The notes under the pieces are model-generated. The model had not been told where the DNA came from, did not search any database, and saw only the letters and a list, made by a program, of their open reading frames with translations. From Ligustrum vulgare (lineage: Eukaryota; Streptophyta; Magnoliopsida; Lamiales; Oleaceae), in NCBI GenBank assembly GCA_963555705.1, contig OY743177.1, positions 682,001 through 746,000 of the forward strand: 64,000 bases of DNA, given 5' to 3'. Positions 46,720-59,700 of this stretch are shown here, one piece after another. The number at the start of each line of letters is the position of its first letter. Position 1 is the stretch's first letter. The position numbers and the translations under genes are program-made.

Positions 46720-49700
46720 AAAAAAAGCTTATTAATGGAAGAGAACTGGCTAAGCAAAACTACCGTTTCCATTTTTCATTTTATAACAAATCTTCCATAG
46801 TACCAAATCTATTTTATAAGTATTTAAGGGCATCACGTGATAACAGTTGTTTTCCTCCGGATGATGGAAGAAATGCCGAACGACATAAAACCATTAGAAA
46901 TTTATACATGGAATCCATTGAAGTAATAGGATATATTATTGACAAAATACTTCGTGTAGTACTTATTGATCATTTAAAGCCTTGCTAATGGTCAAGTTGA
47001 TATGATAATAAAAAGAACAATAATTTTTGTATTTTTATATGAATATGATTCACTTATGCTTAACATAAGATGTTGAAAAATGTACTGCAAAATCATAGTA
47101 TTTCTTTACCTCGAACATCAATAACAAATTTTAAGTTTTAAAACTTCATATGATAGTAAACACACTCATATAAGCCTTTGGAGGAAACATCCGGGAATTT
47201 AAATCAAATAAGAACACACATTTGGTGTGCAGGCACAAAATAATTTTATTTTGTTAAATTGTTATCTTTGTAAGATTTCTGAAACTCTGAATGTGAGGTT
47301 GATGACCTTCTAAACTTTTCGTGCACAACTTTTTCAGTATGCTTAACATTTCAAATATTGAATTGGTGATAACATCAACTAGTGATATATAGCATAATAC
47401 TAGAGTAAGATTTTGTGACCCTCGGAAAAGTAATAATAATAATAATAATGCACTTACAGATATTTGAGAATGTTTAATATAAACCAATGGACAGAATGTT
47501 AAAAGCAGCAGAGGATGTTGCTGAACAAATCGGTAGAGAGGTATCTCTCTCTGTTGCAAATAAACATGACAAATAAATCAATCCCAAAATTTAATTGTTA
47601 CGCATTCTATAAACAGAAGATTTCTAAACCCTAATCAGATAGCCTTCTTAGACTCAATCTACAACCTGAAAAAGAAAATATGTGACTTGAAAAAGGAAAT
47701 CAAATGCGGATCTTATCATATACGTTTTTATATGTCTAATGAAAATAAAAAGAATAAGGAAACAACAGGGAAATTATGTCAAAGAAAAAAAGACAGTTAC
47801 AGTAATTTCATTGAATCCCTTATCGACCATTGGATTAATTGGCCCAAGTAACATCGCATGTTGAAGAATGAACCTGTTCAAAGGTGTTCGGTTCGAATCC
47901 CACAAGTGCACGGGATCGTTGACAAGTAATAATTGTGATGAGTTGAGAGTATCGTTCCCACGAGGATTAATGTTTAGTCCTAATTACTAGTTTATCGTCG
48001 ACTCAATTAATGAAAACAATTAAAATAAAAAGATGATTTTGTTTGTCTATTTATTCTAAAAAATTGCAAAATAATAAATAAAAGAAAATAACAATGTTGG
48101 AGAGTAAAATATAAATGAGGAGCATGTATTGGAATCAGAATCCACTTGTTACCATATATCTCAATTCATCAATTTGTAATTTAAATCATTCATGCGTTGC
48201 ATGACAATCGATAATTCACATGTAATTAATTTTCTTTTCCAAGACAAATTAAATCTATTCTAAACATGAAACAAATCTATTCCTAGTCCGAATACGAATG
48301 TTTAGAACGCATTAAATCACACAATTATCAATTGGATTGCACATGTCATAGTGTTATTCCTAACATCTAGTGTTCATGTGTTGATCATGCAATGTTCCAA
48401 CTTATTGTGACTTTTCCAAGACTACAAAAAGTAACTATATATTTAATTGGTGGCCAATCAATCAAATAATAACAATAAAGCATGCAAAATCAATCAAGAC
48501 AACACAAGAAATTATTAAACTACTAGTTTTTGATTTGAAATAAATAAATAACAAATTTAATCTTCATCCAATACAAATAAGAGATTAGCCTAGCATATTA
48601 AAGTGGGAAATACACGAGAATTAAGTTAAAGGAAGCCATCACCCGATCAAGGAGTCCAAGTTTTGGTTCTTGAATTTCTAGTCCAGCCGACTACACCAGT
48701 GCTTCTTCCAACTGAGAATTCTGCTGCCAACTCTTCTTTTGCCTGTAGTGATCGGAAAACCTTCTTCAATACAGCCTACCACTACCTTGAATTATATAGA
48801 TCAGCCCCCTTTTAATTTCCTCTCACCCGACTCCTCTTTTTCCCAAAGATTTCACAGCAGCCTGGACTCTAATCACCTCCCTAATTCAACCTACCAGCCC
48901 TCTTATTGTATATTCTTGTGCTCCCAGCCAATTATTTCCAATTCGTACTGCCTAACTCACAATGTATATATATGTATCTAATCTAATCAGCCCTTTTTCA
49001 ATTCTTAATCCTCCCCAGGCAGCTCCAAATTAATTCCTCCAGCAGCCTCTTTATTTTTTTCCGCACTCGGCTCTTTTATTATTTCCACAAAAAGTCTCCT
49101 CAAGTTAACTGGTCTCCTTTTTAATCCACCAAGAAATCTCCAATTAATTCCTCCACTAATTTCACTCCCAGCCTCCTCTCTCTCTTTTCCAATCGGCTAC
49201 TCTTGAATTACCAGTCGACCCCTCTTTTCTCTCCCCCTCAAATATCAGCCCTATATATATGTATATGTTTTCTCCACCGAAACTCCCTCACGTGCGGCTC
49301 TTCTCTCGTTTCCAGCAGCCCCCAAGTCGGCTCTCCAATTTTCTCTGCGGCCTCCTTTCAAAATATGGCAATCGGTTGTGTATATAAGGGGGGGGGGGGG
49401 GTTTCCATTCAATTGGGTTTCAAGGCCCAATCACAAGTGTAAAATAGGTTTTAATTTCAACCCTCAATTTTCTCAAATAATTCAAATTGATCCTTAAGTA
49501 TTTAATTTTTCAGCCCATGTCCCCATTTATTCCAATTCGAGATCTTCAATTTTTTGGAAGCTGCACTACAGTCCCACTTTGCCATTTTTTTTACGGTTTT
49601 AGTCCATTTTCTTCGTTTTGCATCCAAACGCATCCAAAATATATTTTTTTCCTAAAACAATTAAAATAAATATATAATTAGCAATATAATATCCTAAAAC

Positions 49701-49945
49701 ACTTATAATTGTCTAAATTTAAAGTCAAGATAAGTACGAAAAACATACTTATCAAAAGGCATGTCTAATTAGTTGATGCGAAGGGTGCATGATTATATAT
49801 TGCCACCTTAGATTGTTGTACGAAAAATGGGAAAAGAATTATACTGCAAATAAAGTTTGTTGTCAAGAAAGAGGCGAAAACTGGTTAAGTCTGCTAGATC
49901 TAGACCCTCTTCTAAAATTCATATTTTTAGTATTGGCAAAAGTCT
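46720..49945 (-). pseudogene. second, dead copy of the MBD-like gene 5' region
   Basis: 46720-47884 aligns with 61840-62775. It retains exon 3 (about 47556-47464 on the minus strand, encoding REIPLYRFVQQ and LVYIKHSQIS) and the exon-like unit (LGPINPMVDKG) at about 47820-47884, which is interrupted by the solo LTR 47885-49754. The match resumes at AAAGGCATGTC (49755), then jumps to the equivalent of about 63290-63440. The counterpart of 62790-63280, which holds exon 1 and the likely promoter, is missing. No product is possible. Confidence 0.8.
47885..49754 (-). mobile_element. solo LTR of a Ty3-type element
   Basis: 1870 bp. On the minus strand it starts TGATAAGTATGTTTTTCGTA and ends CCCGTGCACTTGTGGGATTC then GAACA. 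It is flanked by AAAGG on both sides (47880-47884 and 49755-49759). No PBS or internal region, so it is the product of LTR-LTR recombination. End design matches the LTRs of RT-A and RT-B, but the middle (CT-rich, 48630-49440, with a G13 run at about 49390) is different. Confidence 0.92.
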
Positions 49946-49964
49946 TTGAATCATTCTACGAGCA

Positions 49965-50480
49965 ATTGCAACAAGTACTTGAGTTGTCATATATTGGTGG
50001 CTTTTTACTCGTACTCTTCAAATGCAAATGGTTTAGGACACAAGGGAAAATAACATCAACTGACAACAATATCACAAGCATTGACGTTAGTGCCGAGGCA
50101 TCCAAAGATGACCAATTCAAACTGGCTTCTCAAGCGCGACAGGTGTTTATATAAATGATCTTCTAAAGGGTCCCAACTGGCGAGTTGTCCAAGAAGTTAA
50201 CCATCTGAGAGCTTGAGAGGTACGTGAGACGGATGGTACCGAGACTAATGTAGTTCATATTGACACATCATCAAGGTTCACACTGTTCGTAGATCTAGGT
50301 CCATTAGAGGACATCAACTTGTGTCGAATGACTGGTGGGGATCTTGATGTCTCAACGGATGCCACGGAAGTACAGTGGACCGAACAATCTATAGTCTTCG
50401 AGATTTCTAACATGTATAATGAATACATTGATGACAACATCGAGGATCGAGTACATGCTATAGTGATTCAGACTAGATGA
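49965..50480 (+). pseudogene. C-terminal fragment of a CACTA TNP2 transposase (DUF4216 region)
   Basis: Encodes YIGGFLLVLFKCKWFRTQGK, the GG.kvvLFkCdWfd hallmark, then FKLASQARQVFI. After a frame break at about 50150 it gives NWRVVQEVNH-like and acidic codons to 50480. It lies at the end of the duplicated segment. No CACTA ends are seen nearby. Confidence 0.7.
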
Positions 50481-51183
50481 CTGGTTTTGCATGTATTCTA
50501 TGACATATTTTTGACATTAAACTATTAATTAATCTTGTTTGAAATATTTGATTATCAAATAATTTATGCGCTATTGGATACTTGTAAAAATTGTAACTAT
50601 AAATTTTACAAGTATCCCCTTATTTCGAACATTACAAAATTTTCTAAAAAAAAAGTTATTTTAGAAATAAGTTAACATTTACTCATTTGGAGATAAAATT
50701 AAATACACAAAAAATATAATAACAATATTTTTTAATTTCAAAATTACCAATTCATAACAACCATAGATTTATGGTTGTTAATTTTATTTATTATATTTCA
50801 AAATAAAATAATTTAACATATAAAAAAATAGATAAAAATACCTTATTTAGAAGAAGAAAGTCCGACAACCAAATAAATAGTAAATAAAAATACTTTTTTA
50901 AAAATAAAAAATAATTAAAAAAAGAAAAGAAAAATCGTGTAAATATCTGCATGATTTTCTAATTTTGATTAGTGTTTTATATGTTGCATTTATATGTTGC
51001 ATTTCCTATTTTGATTAGTTTTGTTTTTTTTAAAAGTTTTGAATTTGATAATATTTTGTATTAAAATATTATTGTACTATATTTTTATTTTATATGATTA
51101 TATAATTACAATATTTTTATAAATTTTGATCGAAATCATTATTACAAACATATTCCCATGCATCGCACGGGTGAAAATACTAG
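50481..51183 (+). mobile_element. AT-rich segment ending in a Helitron-like 3' terminus
   Basis: 51155-51171 reads CCCATGCATCGCACGGG, a 7-bp hairpin with one G-T-type mismatch, followed after 8 bases by CTAG at 51180-51183 and then T. Hairpin plus CTRR next to a T is the mark of a Helitron 3' end. The 5' end (TC next to A) was not identified, so the left limit is arbitrary. Confidence 0.5.
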
Positions 51184-53088
51184 TTTTACTTTAAATCATA
51201 CATAAATCAATTTATAAACTATATTTTCTTACCCAAAATAAAAAATAAAAAAGATAAAATAGCTGATTTACTAAAAGATTTACCATCAAAACATTTAGAT
51301 TTCACTCAATTTTGGACACCCACCAAAACTTTGTAGTCGAGCCCTAATTATATTATTACACCTCTCATCACAATTTTGGAGACCCACCTCTTCTCTCAGT
51401 TTACTCCTCTCCCTTGCCTCATCTCCATCGCTGGTAGCCACGCACACCGTCACCACCATGGTCACACCACCAACACCTGGGACACGCCGCTACCACCTGG
51501 GTCAAAACCACTTATAACCAGCGGTAAGACCCACTTTAAGAAGCTTTGATTTCTTAAGTAATTGATTTTGTTTTCTTAAGCAACTTTTGCATCTTCTTGC
51601 ACAGGTAAATTTTGATGGTATAAACACTTAATATTATTTTAGTTTTGTTACTTTAAGAAAAAAAAATTTGGTTTTTGCACTTGTCTACCCGTCCGTATTT
51701 CCCCTTCCTATTCTCGATTTATTTATTATTACTTTTTTAATTTTTTAGTTAGCATTGTTATTTCTTAATTGTCATTGTCCAAACAATGTTATTTTGGCAA
51801 TATAAAGTAGTCTGAACACTATTGATTTTTTATGCTGAGAATTTATTTTAGTTAATTTTTTAAGTATGTGTGATATGGAAATTATAATTTTTGCTATAGA
51901 GGTAGAAGTGCACATTGCATTTTATCGTGTGTAGATTCATTGCAAATGTTTCCCAGTACCCCCAAAAACAGTAGACTAGTCTTGAAATTGTGCTCTTTGA
52001 CCTATAACTTTTGAACTGAATCTATGACTGAGATTTGAAAAGTTGTAAATAATAGGTTGTATTTGATCTTGGAGAAGATCCATAGACGTGGTGAGATATG
52101 CTTCCATAATTAGTATTTGGAAGAACCAAAAAGAATGGAAGTAAGAAAGCCTTTTAAATTCTTTAGGTGAATAACCAAAACCTAGTCCCACCACCCTCAT
52201 TTCTCCAATTTTTGTCTTGTCTAATGTTATTTTAGGGAGTTAAGCTGTAAAGAAAGGGAAATGAGAAGCTGAAGGGAGGGCAGTGAAGTGAAGTGAAGGA
52301 ATTCAATTCAGTTTTAGTTTTCCAGCAAAAACCAAGGACCAAACTAAAATGTCAGGTTCTCAGTTAAAAACAACCAAATTTGAGTTTTTAAAGAATTATC
52401 TAAATTGCCCAGCTCCATAAGGTTTGTGCAGGATTTATGAGTTATGACCAAACTTGCCCACTCGTGGTGTTACCGTGTTCACAAGCTTGTTTGTTTATAA
52501 AAAAACTATAGACCGTAATCACACTCTTTATGCATTGGTGTTAATGTGGAGTGTGAATTGCCAATGATTTATCACTTCCATGCCTAGAAGTGATTGATGC
52601 TGACAATCATTGGGTTTAACTTTATTATTCACCAGGTGAAATGTATGTTTTATAAATGTAGTGATGTAATGATTAATACATAATTTTTTCAAGATTTTGT
52701 CAAATAGAAGGCATCATTAAAAGTGGGACCAAGCATGTTAACTATGATACTCCAGGAATGTAATTATTCATTCAAAAATATCTTAATCCTCTCTCGGGAA
52801 CAAACTACTTGCTTTTGTTTGCATCTAAAGATTAGTGTCAATTATTTAAGGTTTTTCTTTTACTAGCTTTTATTATTTTTTAGTTTACACAGGTTTTGTT
52901 CAAATCTAATGCTTGTTATGTGAGATCCATTTTTTTTTTTAATGTTGGAAAACAGAGCATTAAAAATTCTCATACATAATGTGGTTTTGCATCAATTTAT
53001 ATTATATCAAGTCCAAAAGTTAATAATTTCTCACTACAATTTCTCATGCATTATGTGGTTGTCTTTAATTGCTTTATAGTCCCAAAAT
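51184..53088. other. no gene recognised
   Basis: A pyrimidine-rich, leader-like stretch with a possible donor lies at 51310-51530 (CAGCG|GTAAGACC). The rest is AT-rich. It may be the leader and first intron of the TNP1-like relic that starts at 53089. TCTCATRCAT.ATGTGGTT occurs twice (52969, 53041). Confidence 0.35.
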
Positions 53089-54494
53089 ATGGCCGATGTA
53101 ATGTCTCACGGAGGAGATGGGGGTAATCAGGACCCCGATAGAGGTGGACGTCGATTGCCGCCCTCCTACGAGTCAGATACTGTTTTCTTAAGACTGTTGG
53201 ATGATTTTTACTTTTCAAGATATATTGGTTTTATTTTTCACACTTACAGAATAATAACTTTGTTATTTTATTGACTTCATTTAGCAACACTGCCAAAGAG
53301 GTGTGGCAAGTCACGGATGTTGAAGGTCGAGAGGCGTTTCAAAGATAATAGCAGTGCTCCATTGTCAATAGTATTTGACTTGGACATAGAGAGGACAGTT
53401 CATCGTATTGGTCCCAATGAGCCGGAGTTCATCCATTGTTTAGGGACAATGGTATGCCAATTCATAGTTCCCAAGTATATGGGATGGAAAAAGATCCCAC
53501 AACATTTGAAAGACTGCGTCCGTGCAGAGATTAAGGTAGTGAATTTTAGATTTTTTAAAATGTCAAAGTATTTTAATTATGTAAGTTTTATTAAACATTG
53601 AAATATAATTTTTTCACAGAAATATTTCAACACCAAAGGCAATGTTGCACTAGAGAAACACCATTGAGTTGATAAGGGAAATGACAGAAGCGCTGCTGAG
53701 CGTTACAAGGATTACAAGAGCAAGACCCACAAATATTATAAGAGACATGGATGCACAAAACCTTTTGAAGACATTGACATGGTTGAGTGGGGTAACTGCG
53801 TGGACTTATTTGAGAGTGCATCCTTCAAGGTACATTAATGATTTATATTTAATTTATTAATTTTTATTGATAATGTTTTACTTTGTGTTTTTTAGGCTAA
53901 ATCTCAGAGGAACACAACCAATTGGGCCAAGACCCAGTACCAGAGTTTGCAGGGGTTCAAGAGTATTGTGACAACTCGCCATGCTAACGTAAGTACTTAA
54001 TTTCATATAATATTATTTATTTATTTACTTATTAATATTATTATTATTTACTAACTTTGATTGATTTATTTTTTTGCAGAGAAATCCTGAAACACAAGAG
54101 TGGGCTTCCATTGTGGATACATGGAGGTCTACTCATACTCTACCGATTAGGGTGAAATTTGGGTCAGTGAGCAGGCTGAGAGCCAATACGTAAGTATTAT
54201 TTAATTATTTTCATTTTTAAAAAAAAATTACACAATTTAAATTTTCTTTTTTTTACCTAGTCATTTCATTTTTTGAAAATTAAGAACTCTATGCTCGAAG
54301 CGAGGGAGACGTAGCAAGCCAACTCCTCTGGGACACAATTCGATGAGCACAATGTCATTCGGGATGTGCTCAGAGAGCGACGGGGCCATGTGCGTGGAGT
54401 TGGCCACACTATCCCCTGCGTCTCCAATTCGGCACCATCGACTGCTACTTCAGTTGCTACTGTAGAGTCGGCGTGTGTGGTAGACCTCTAGCAG

Positions 54495-54597
54495 ATAGTG
54501 AAGACTGAGGCTGCTCAGATGGAGACCCAGGCTACTCAGATGGAGATCTAGGCTACTCAGATGAAGACCCAGGCTGCTCAGATGGCTGATTTCTAGT
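54495..54597 (+). repeat. 27-bp tandem repeat in the relic's C-terminal coil
   Basis: Four units of the form CAGATGGAGACCCAGGCTAC (27 bp), encoding ATQMETQAAQM-like heptads. One unit has a stop in place of Gln (CAG to TAG). Confidence 0.8.
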
Positions 54598-54701
54598 TTC
54601 AGCTTACTCGGCTAAATGCAATGTTGTCGTAGAATTTTTGTGGACTAGCATTGGGCTCAGATGCAGCGCCGATTGGGGGTTCTGAACCCTCGACTAGGAT
54701 G

Positions 54702-54716
54702 GACGGGGATGATGAC

Positions 54717-54751
<35 letters not shown>

Positions 54752-54752
54752 G
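54702..54752 (+). repeat. GAT triplet run (poly-Asp)
   Basis: About 16 GAT/GAC codons in frame, followed by EYYEDDYDLDL and a TAG. An acidic end also closes the CACTA-1 protein at 296. Confidence 0.9.
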
Positions 54753-54934
54753 TATTACGAGGACGACTATGACTTAGACTTGTAGGGTACCTTTTTATGT
54801 TGTAAAAACAATCTTCTTATTTAATGCATTTTATTACTTCTCTACTTTTTAATTATGTTAAAAATAATTGATAATTATAATATTTTTCAATATTCATTTG
54901 ATCATAAAATGGGAAACTAAAAAAAAAAATCGCC

Positions 54935-55130
54935 AATGGGTTTAGCGACTACACTATCCGTCGCTACATATATCATTAGAGACGACAATTGTCGTCCCTA
55001 GTGTTAGAGACAACAACATATGTCGTCCCTAATATTAGAGACGACAATTATCGTCGCTAATAAGTTTTAGCTACAGACCTAAAGCGACGACCAGTAGAGA
55101 CAACAATCTCGTCACAAATACGTTATTCCA
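54935..55130. repeat. CACTA-type subterminal repeats without a terminus
   Basis: AGAGACGACAATTGTCGTC and shorter variants, mostly inverted pairs, follow the relic gene as expected for a CACTA 3' end. No GTAGTG terminus was found, so the end is lost or too diverged. Confidence 0.65.
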
Positions 55131-55340
55131 ATGACTATTTGACCTTCTGCAACGACTTTTGTCATCACTGTTGACTAATATTCTTGCATTCAAATTGACG
55201 ATTTACAAAACAAAAAATAAAAAAATAATGAGAAGCCAATAAAAATTAGCAAACATAGAAAAAATGCTAACACTGAAATGGAAATGTGCTACATATACGC
55301 ATCATAGGACTTAGAGATTTAAATCACCTTATTTATTTAT

Positions 55341-55513
55341 GAATAATGCTATGTATCTCAAGGTTGAGATAAATCTCATCTCAGTTGGCACTCTCCCATT
55401 AGAAATTGAAGATGGGGTTTGTGAATGTGAACATGGGTACCTTCCCATTTTCTAATGAATGTGTGCCAATTGAGTTGAGATTGATCTCAACCTTGAGATA
55501 AATAACATTATTC
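55341..55513. mobile_element. MITE, 173 bp, MULE-like
   Basis: Inverted repeats of about 50 bp (GAATAATG, TATCTCAAGGTTGAGAT, CAGTTGGCAC and their complements) with a 9-bp duplication TTTATTTAT on both sides (55332-55340, 55514-55522). Nine bases fits Mutator-like elements, although the duplicated sequence is low in complexity. Confidence 0.8.
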
Positions 55514-55912
55514 TTTATTTATTTGTTATTTTTTTAAATTTAGTCACACATGCATTTAATCCGTTGTAATCTACTCAATATTTAGTGCACATTAAATATT
55601 TCAAATGACAATTAATTATCCACCAGAAAAAGTTTAAAAATCATTTTACACAAATGGTGAAAATTCTAGTGCACATTTCAATAGACCCATATGAAGTATT
55701 CACTTATCCATCACTTATTTTTTTATGCTTAAATTAAATTGTTTATAAAGACACCCACCAGAAAATAATCAACAAACCTTTGATAGATTTTTCAATAATT
55801 AGTGTGTTAATTTCTCTTTTATCTCCCATTTATCTAAATTTTTTAAAGTTATTCACTAGAGCATTTAGGATTTAAAAGTCTATTTAGGGCAACTGTTCAC
55901 ATGTATTATGAC

Positions 55913-56288
55913 CAGTGTTCTAAAAAGCGTGAAGCGTGAGGAAGCGTGGAGCCCGAGGGTCAAGCTTTTCAAGCTTAAGCGGGATAGGCGTTAGAAAACG
56001 TTAAAATTTTTTTTCAATTTCTATATACTAGATTAAAATTTTACACATATTTAAACCCCTAAAAAAAGAATTTAAGCGCGCTTCTGGTCATGCTTTGACA
56101 CGCCTAAGCGCGCTTACTCGCGCTTCGGCATGCTAAAGCACGCTTACTCACGCATTAAGCGCGCTTACTCGCGTATTTAACGCGCTTTTTCAAGTTTTTT
56201 GGATAAAAAAATTTCAGATGCTTTTCGCTGTTTTGACGAGTCGGATGCGTGCGTTGTGAGCATACAATGCGCGCGTTTTAGAACACTG
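55913..56288. mobile_element. MITE, 376 bp, hAT-like
   Basis: Ends CAGTGTTCTAAAA and TTTTAGAACACTG, with an 8-bp duplication ATTATGAC / GTTATGAC (one mismatch). The inside is made of AAGCGCGCTTACTCGCG-like units. Confidence 0.85.
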
Positions 56289-56729
56289 GTTATGACAAAG
56301 CCAAGATGCGTTCAACGGACCGCTTTTTATCTTACAAAAACTTTTGTATCTTTTGATATTGATGCAAAAATTGCTGTCCCAGGAGAAAAACAAAAAAACA
56401 AAAGCGAAGCCACATAAAAAATTACAGGAAAATTAATCAAACAATGGATGAGCAAACGATTCGAGGCCATTCAGAGTAGGATTAAAACGATGAAATAAAA
56501 TTGGCACCATACAATCGATAAAAAACCAAGGTAGAATTAAAGGTAAAAACTACAATAATAACAAGTTTTGAAATTTTTTGTTTCATAATAAAACTTATAT
56601 CCTCGGCCTGGATTTTCAAGCTAGGATATTTAAAAAAAAAAAAACAGTTTGAAATTATTTAACTTGACCATTTAAATACATCAAAAAGATAAATAGATAG
56701 AACAATATGACAACACACAATGAGAGAGA

Positions 56730-59700
56730 TTACTGTTTCTTTTGTTTTGGCTCCATATCATAAAGATCGTACAGGATGTCAGGTTTTTTATCACCGATAT
56801 TCCTTTCCGAAGAATTTTCTTTTCTAATTTCTTGAACTGAACTTTCTTCAACCCTCTTTCGTTTCCTGCTTTCTAAATACAAAAAATCATAAAGATCGTA
56901 CAAGCTGTTAGGTTTTTTATCACCGATATTGTCTTCCGAAGATTTTTCTTTGCTAATTTCTTGAACCGAAGTTTCTTGAACCCTCTTTCGTTTCCTGCTT
57001 TCTAAATTCCAAAAATCAAATATAAACAAGAAGTATGAGAGACCGTAGAATATCTAAAGGAGAAAATAAGAAATGTGGTTTTGCCTTCAAATCATTACCA
57101 GATCCAAGACAACTGTTGTTAGAGTCCTCGGAATTGCTTGCTATTGGTGGCGTCTCAGTTCGAAAGATTTTTCCCTTAGTCAAGTTGTAGATTCCAACTC
57201 TAACTTTTTCGATCAATGTGTCACCTCGGATCCTTTTTTGTTTATCTTTGGGGATCCTAGGAGAGGGATCAGATCCCTGAAAGTAAAAGAGAAGAATTAT
57301 AACTGGATTTCATAAATGAAAGCAACAAAGAGAAGAATGATAACTGGATTTCATAAATGAAAGCAACAAGTAATTTAGAAAATCATATTAAAGAATATCA
57401 TAGTTAGGTTTACTTTTTCGCCTTTGGGATTACGATTTGGAAGCTTTCCATGCATCACGAAGTCATAAACTTCTGTAAGTGATCTAAGCTGCTTGTTTGT
57501 TCTCACATGGACATAATACTGAAATCAAACAACATATGAATTAACCTGGTTTTTGGGTAAGAAAGGAATTATATCCTGACATTATTAAACAGCGTCCAAT
57601 AACTTTATACCATAGCCAGCACCCATTATTCATAAAGCATTAACAAGTTTAAATGAGGCAAATATACAATAAGCATAAAGGCTTTTGAAAATGTGAGATT
57701 ATATACATGATGTATTACATTATTGAGGCTAATCAGTGCAACTAGGATATAAACAGAAAAAGGAACAAGGCGTTCATTGAAAAACGCGAATGTAAATTGT
57801 AGTCATAAGAGAATGTAGACATAATATATAATACCAACAAAGCTCTACTTCTTATAGAATGTAGAAATAACTTGGAACACCAACAAATCTCTACATCTTT
57901 CCAGGGCTTATCATGGAGTTATTTAACACATTAAGACATGGAAACAACTGAGTACTTCACCTCACAATATCGAGATTTTGGGAAGTTCGCTTGACTCTAT
58001 TAATTTTCTTATGTTAGAAACTTGAAAAGGATGACCTTAGCTAGGTTCATAATTAATTAGCATTTTTTACTTCACCGTGTCTTTCTATGTACCCTTCTGC
58101 CGCCCAATGTAAGATATCATGCCCACCTTCACGTGCTAATTTTAACCATCAAACTAGTATATAAAACATTGAAGGGATGTTTATAATTTATAGTTCTCCA
58201 TTCATCCTAGGCGGTGGCATAAAATCCTCGTCTTATAAGCATTCATTGTGTTGCATAAAAAAAAAAAAAACTTCCACCTACGCTTTTTCTAGCTATTTCA
58301 TTTTTGGGGCAAGCGTTTCTAAATAACTAATTAACAAAAAAACTGAATTATTTAATATTTACTATGCTTATGTCATGAAGTATATAGTAACTAATTGCAG
58401 AAAGATCACTATACAATGAGATTACCGGATCATATCTCCCATTGCTGCGCTGTAGAGATCGGATGTACCAATTTTCTTTTCTATCAGAATAGGAAAGCTG
58501 ATGTATTCCTATGGTATGCAAACCTCTTTGTCCATCATGGGTGATCGTCTAATTCACCAGAAAAAATTAAATGGTTATCGGCAACCACATTATTATCACA
58601 AGTACCATAAGCAAATGAAAGCAATGTAACAATATTAAATCATAATATACAATATTCCTCAGACACGTATCTTTTTGGATCTAAGGAGCGACATGCTTTG
58701 CTTGTTGCCCCTAAATAGTCGCCCCTATTGCCCCAATTCTTGTAGTTGGTAGGTTTTTTTTTTTTGAAGGGAAATTTGTATTCTTATTCAGTTAAATAGC
58801 CCAAAACTTAGGATGCAATAAAATGCCTACATATTGTAAATTTCAAAGGAAAGATGGGGAGTTTTTTTTAACTCAAAGAAGAAAGCCAAGATTCTCAACT
58901 CCAAATAAATTAACAAAAAAAGCTTTCAAACAAAATTACACGTGAAAATTGTAACATATATATCTTAATTAAGGAAGTTAGTAATTTCTTGTTTACTTTG
59001 TCTTGAGCTTGCATTTTTTGTAAGTTGCTAATATGGAGTAGTACTCTATATTAGCACTATCGCATCATTCTAGTTGGTTTTAAAGGAAAAAAAAAAAGGA
59101 TCTTACCTCATGATTGCTAGCTATTTCAAATTTAAAACCTTCTGGGGTTATACATGATAAGGGAATAGCCATGATTGGAGCTTCATAACCAGCTGTCGCG
59201 GGTGGTTCTACTCCAAAAGGCACTAGTGGCAAGTTTAATCCCTGGAAAACATATAGTATAAGAAATAATGAAACCAAAGGAATACTTCAGCTGTGATAAA
59301 ACCTAGTGATTATTTGATTAAAAAAATTTCATGAAAGCATGTGTTTTTATCCCAAGTTATTTTGTAGTCACGGGGAAATTATATTATCATTAAACAAAGA
59401 ATAGAATAAAAAAATTTAAAAATACATGTTCTTGGGCATTAATTTAAGAATAAATATTTGATTTTACTAAGTGTGGAGTCTCGCCAAACCTATGCACTTC
59501 AATTTTGTATTGATGGGTTGGCATGATGTGGAGGGATATAGTGAGTGTCTTGCCTATAATAATTGTATGGAGTGTTATATTGTGGAACCTAATTATTTGC
59601 CTAAACCTAATTAATGCCGAGTCTAATTAGCTATTGAATCTCAATCATCCATTTTAATCAAGCTCACATAATTTGACTATTCAAACAATTTTTAACTACA

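Larger units (their letters stand above)
53089..54783 (+). pseudogene. TNP1-like (Transposase_24) relic of a fourth CACTA element
   Basis: Opens ATGGCCGATGTAATG at 53089. Conserved pieces: FIVPKYMGWKKIPQHLKDCV (53457-53516), RYKDYKSKTHKYYKRHGCTK (53701-53760), then RNTTNWAKTQYQSLQGFKSI (53910-53969) and RNPETQEWASIVDTWRSTHT (54080-54139). Splice sites separate them. The tail has in-frame TAG codons (about 54490, 54548, 54593) and an Asp run. The core of the family is present, but the product is interrupted. Confidence 0.75.

Noticed and set aside
48739..49442. Open frames in the solo LTR
   Set aside because: They lie within the LTR, have low-complexity composition and lack homology.
51976..52200. 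74-codon minus-strand frame
   Set aside because: Isolated, AT-rich surroundings, no motif, no splice context.
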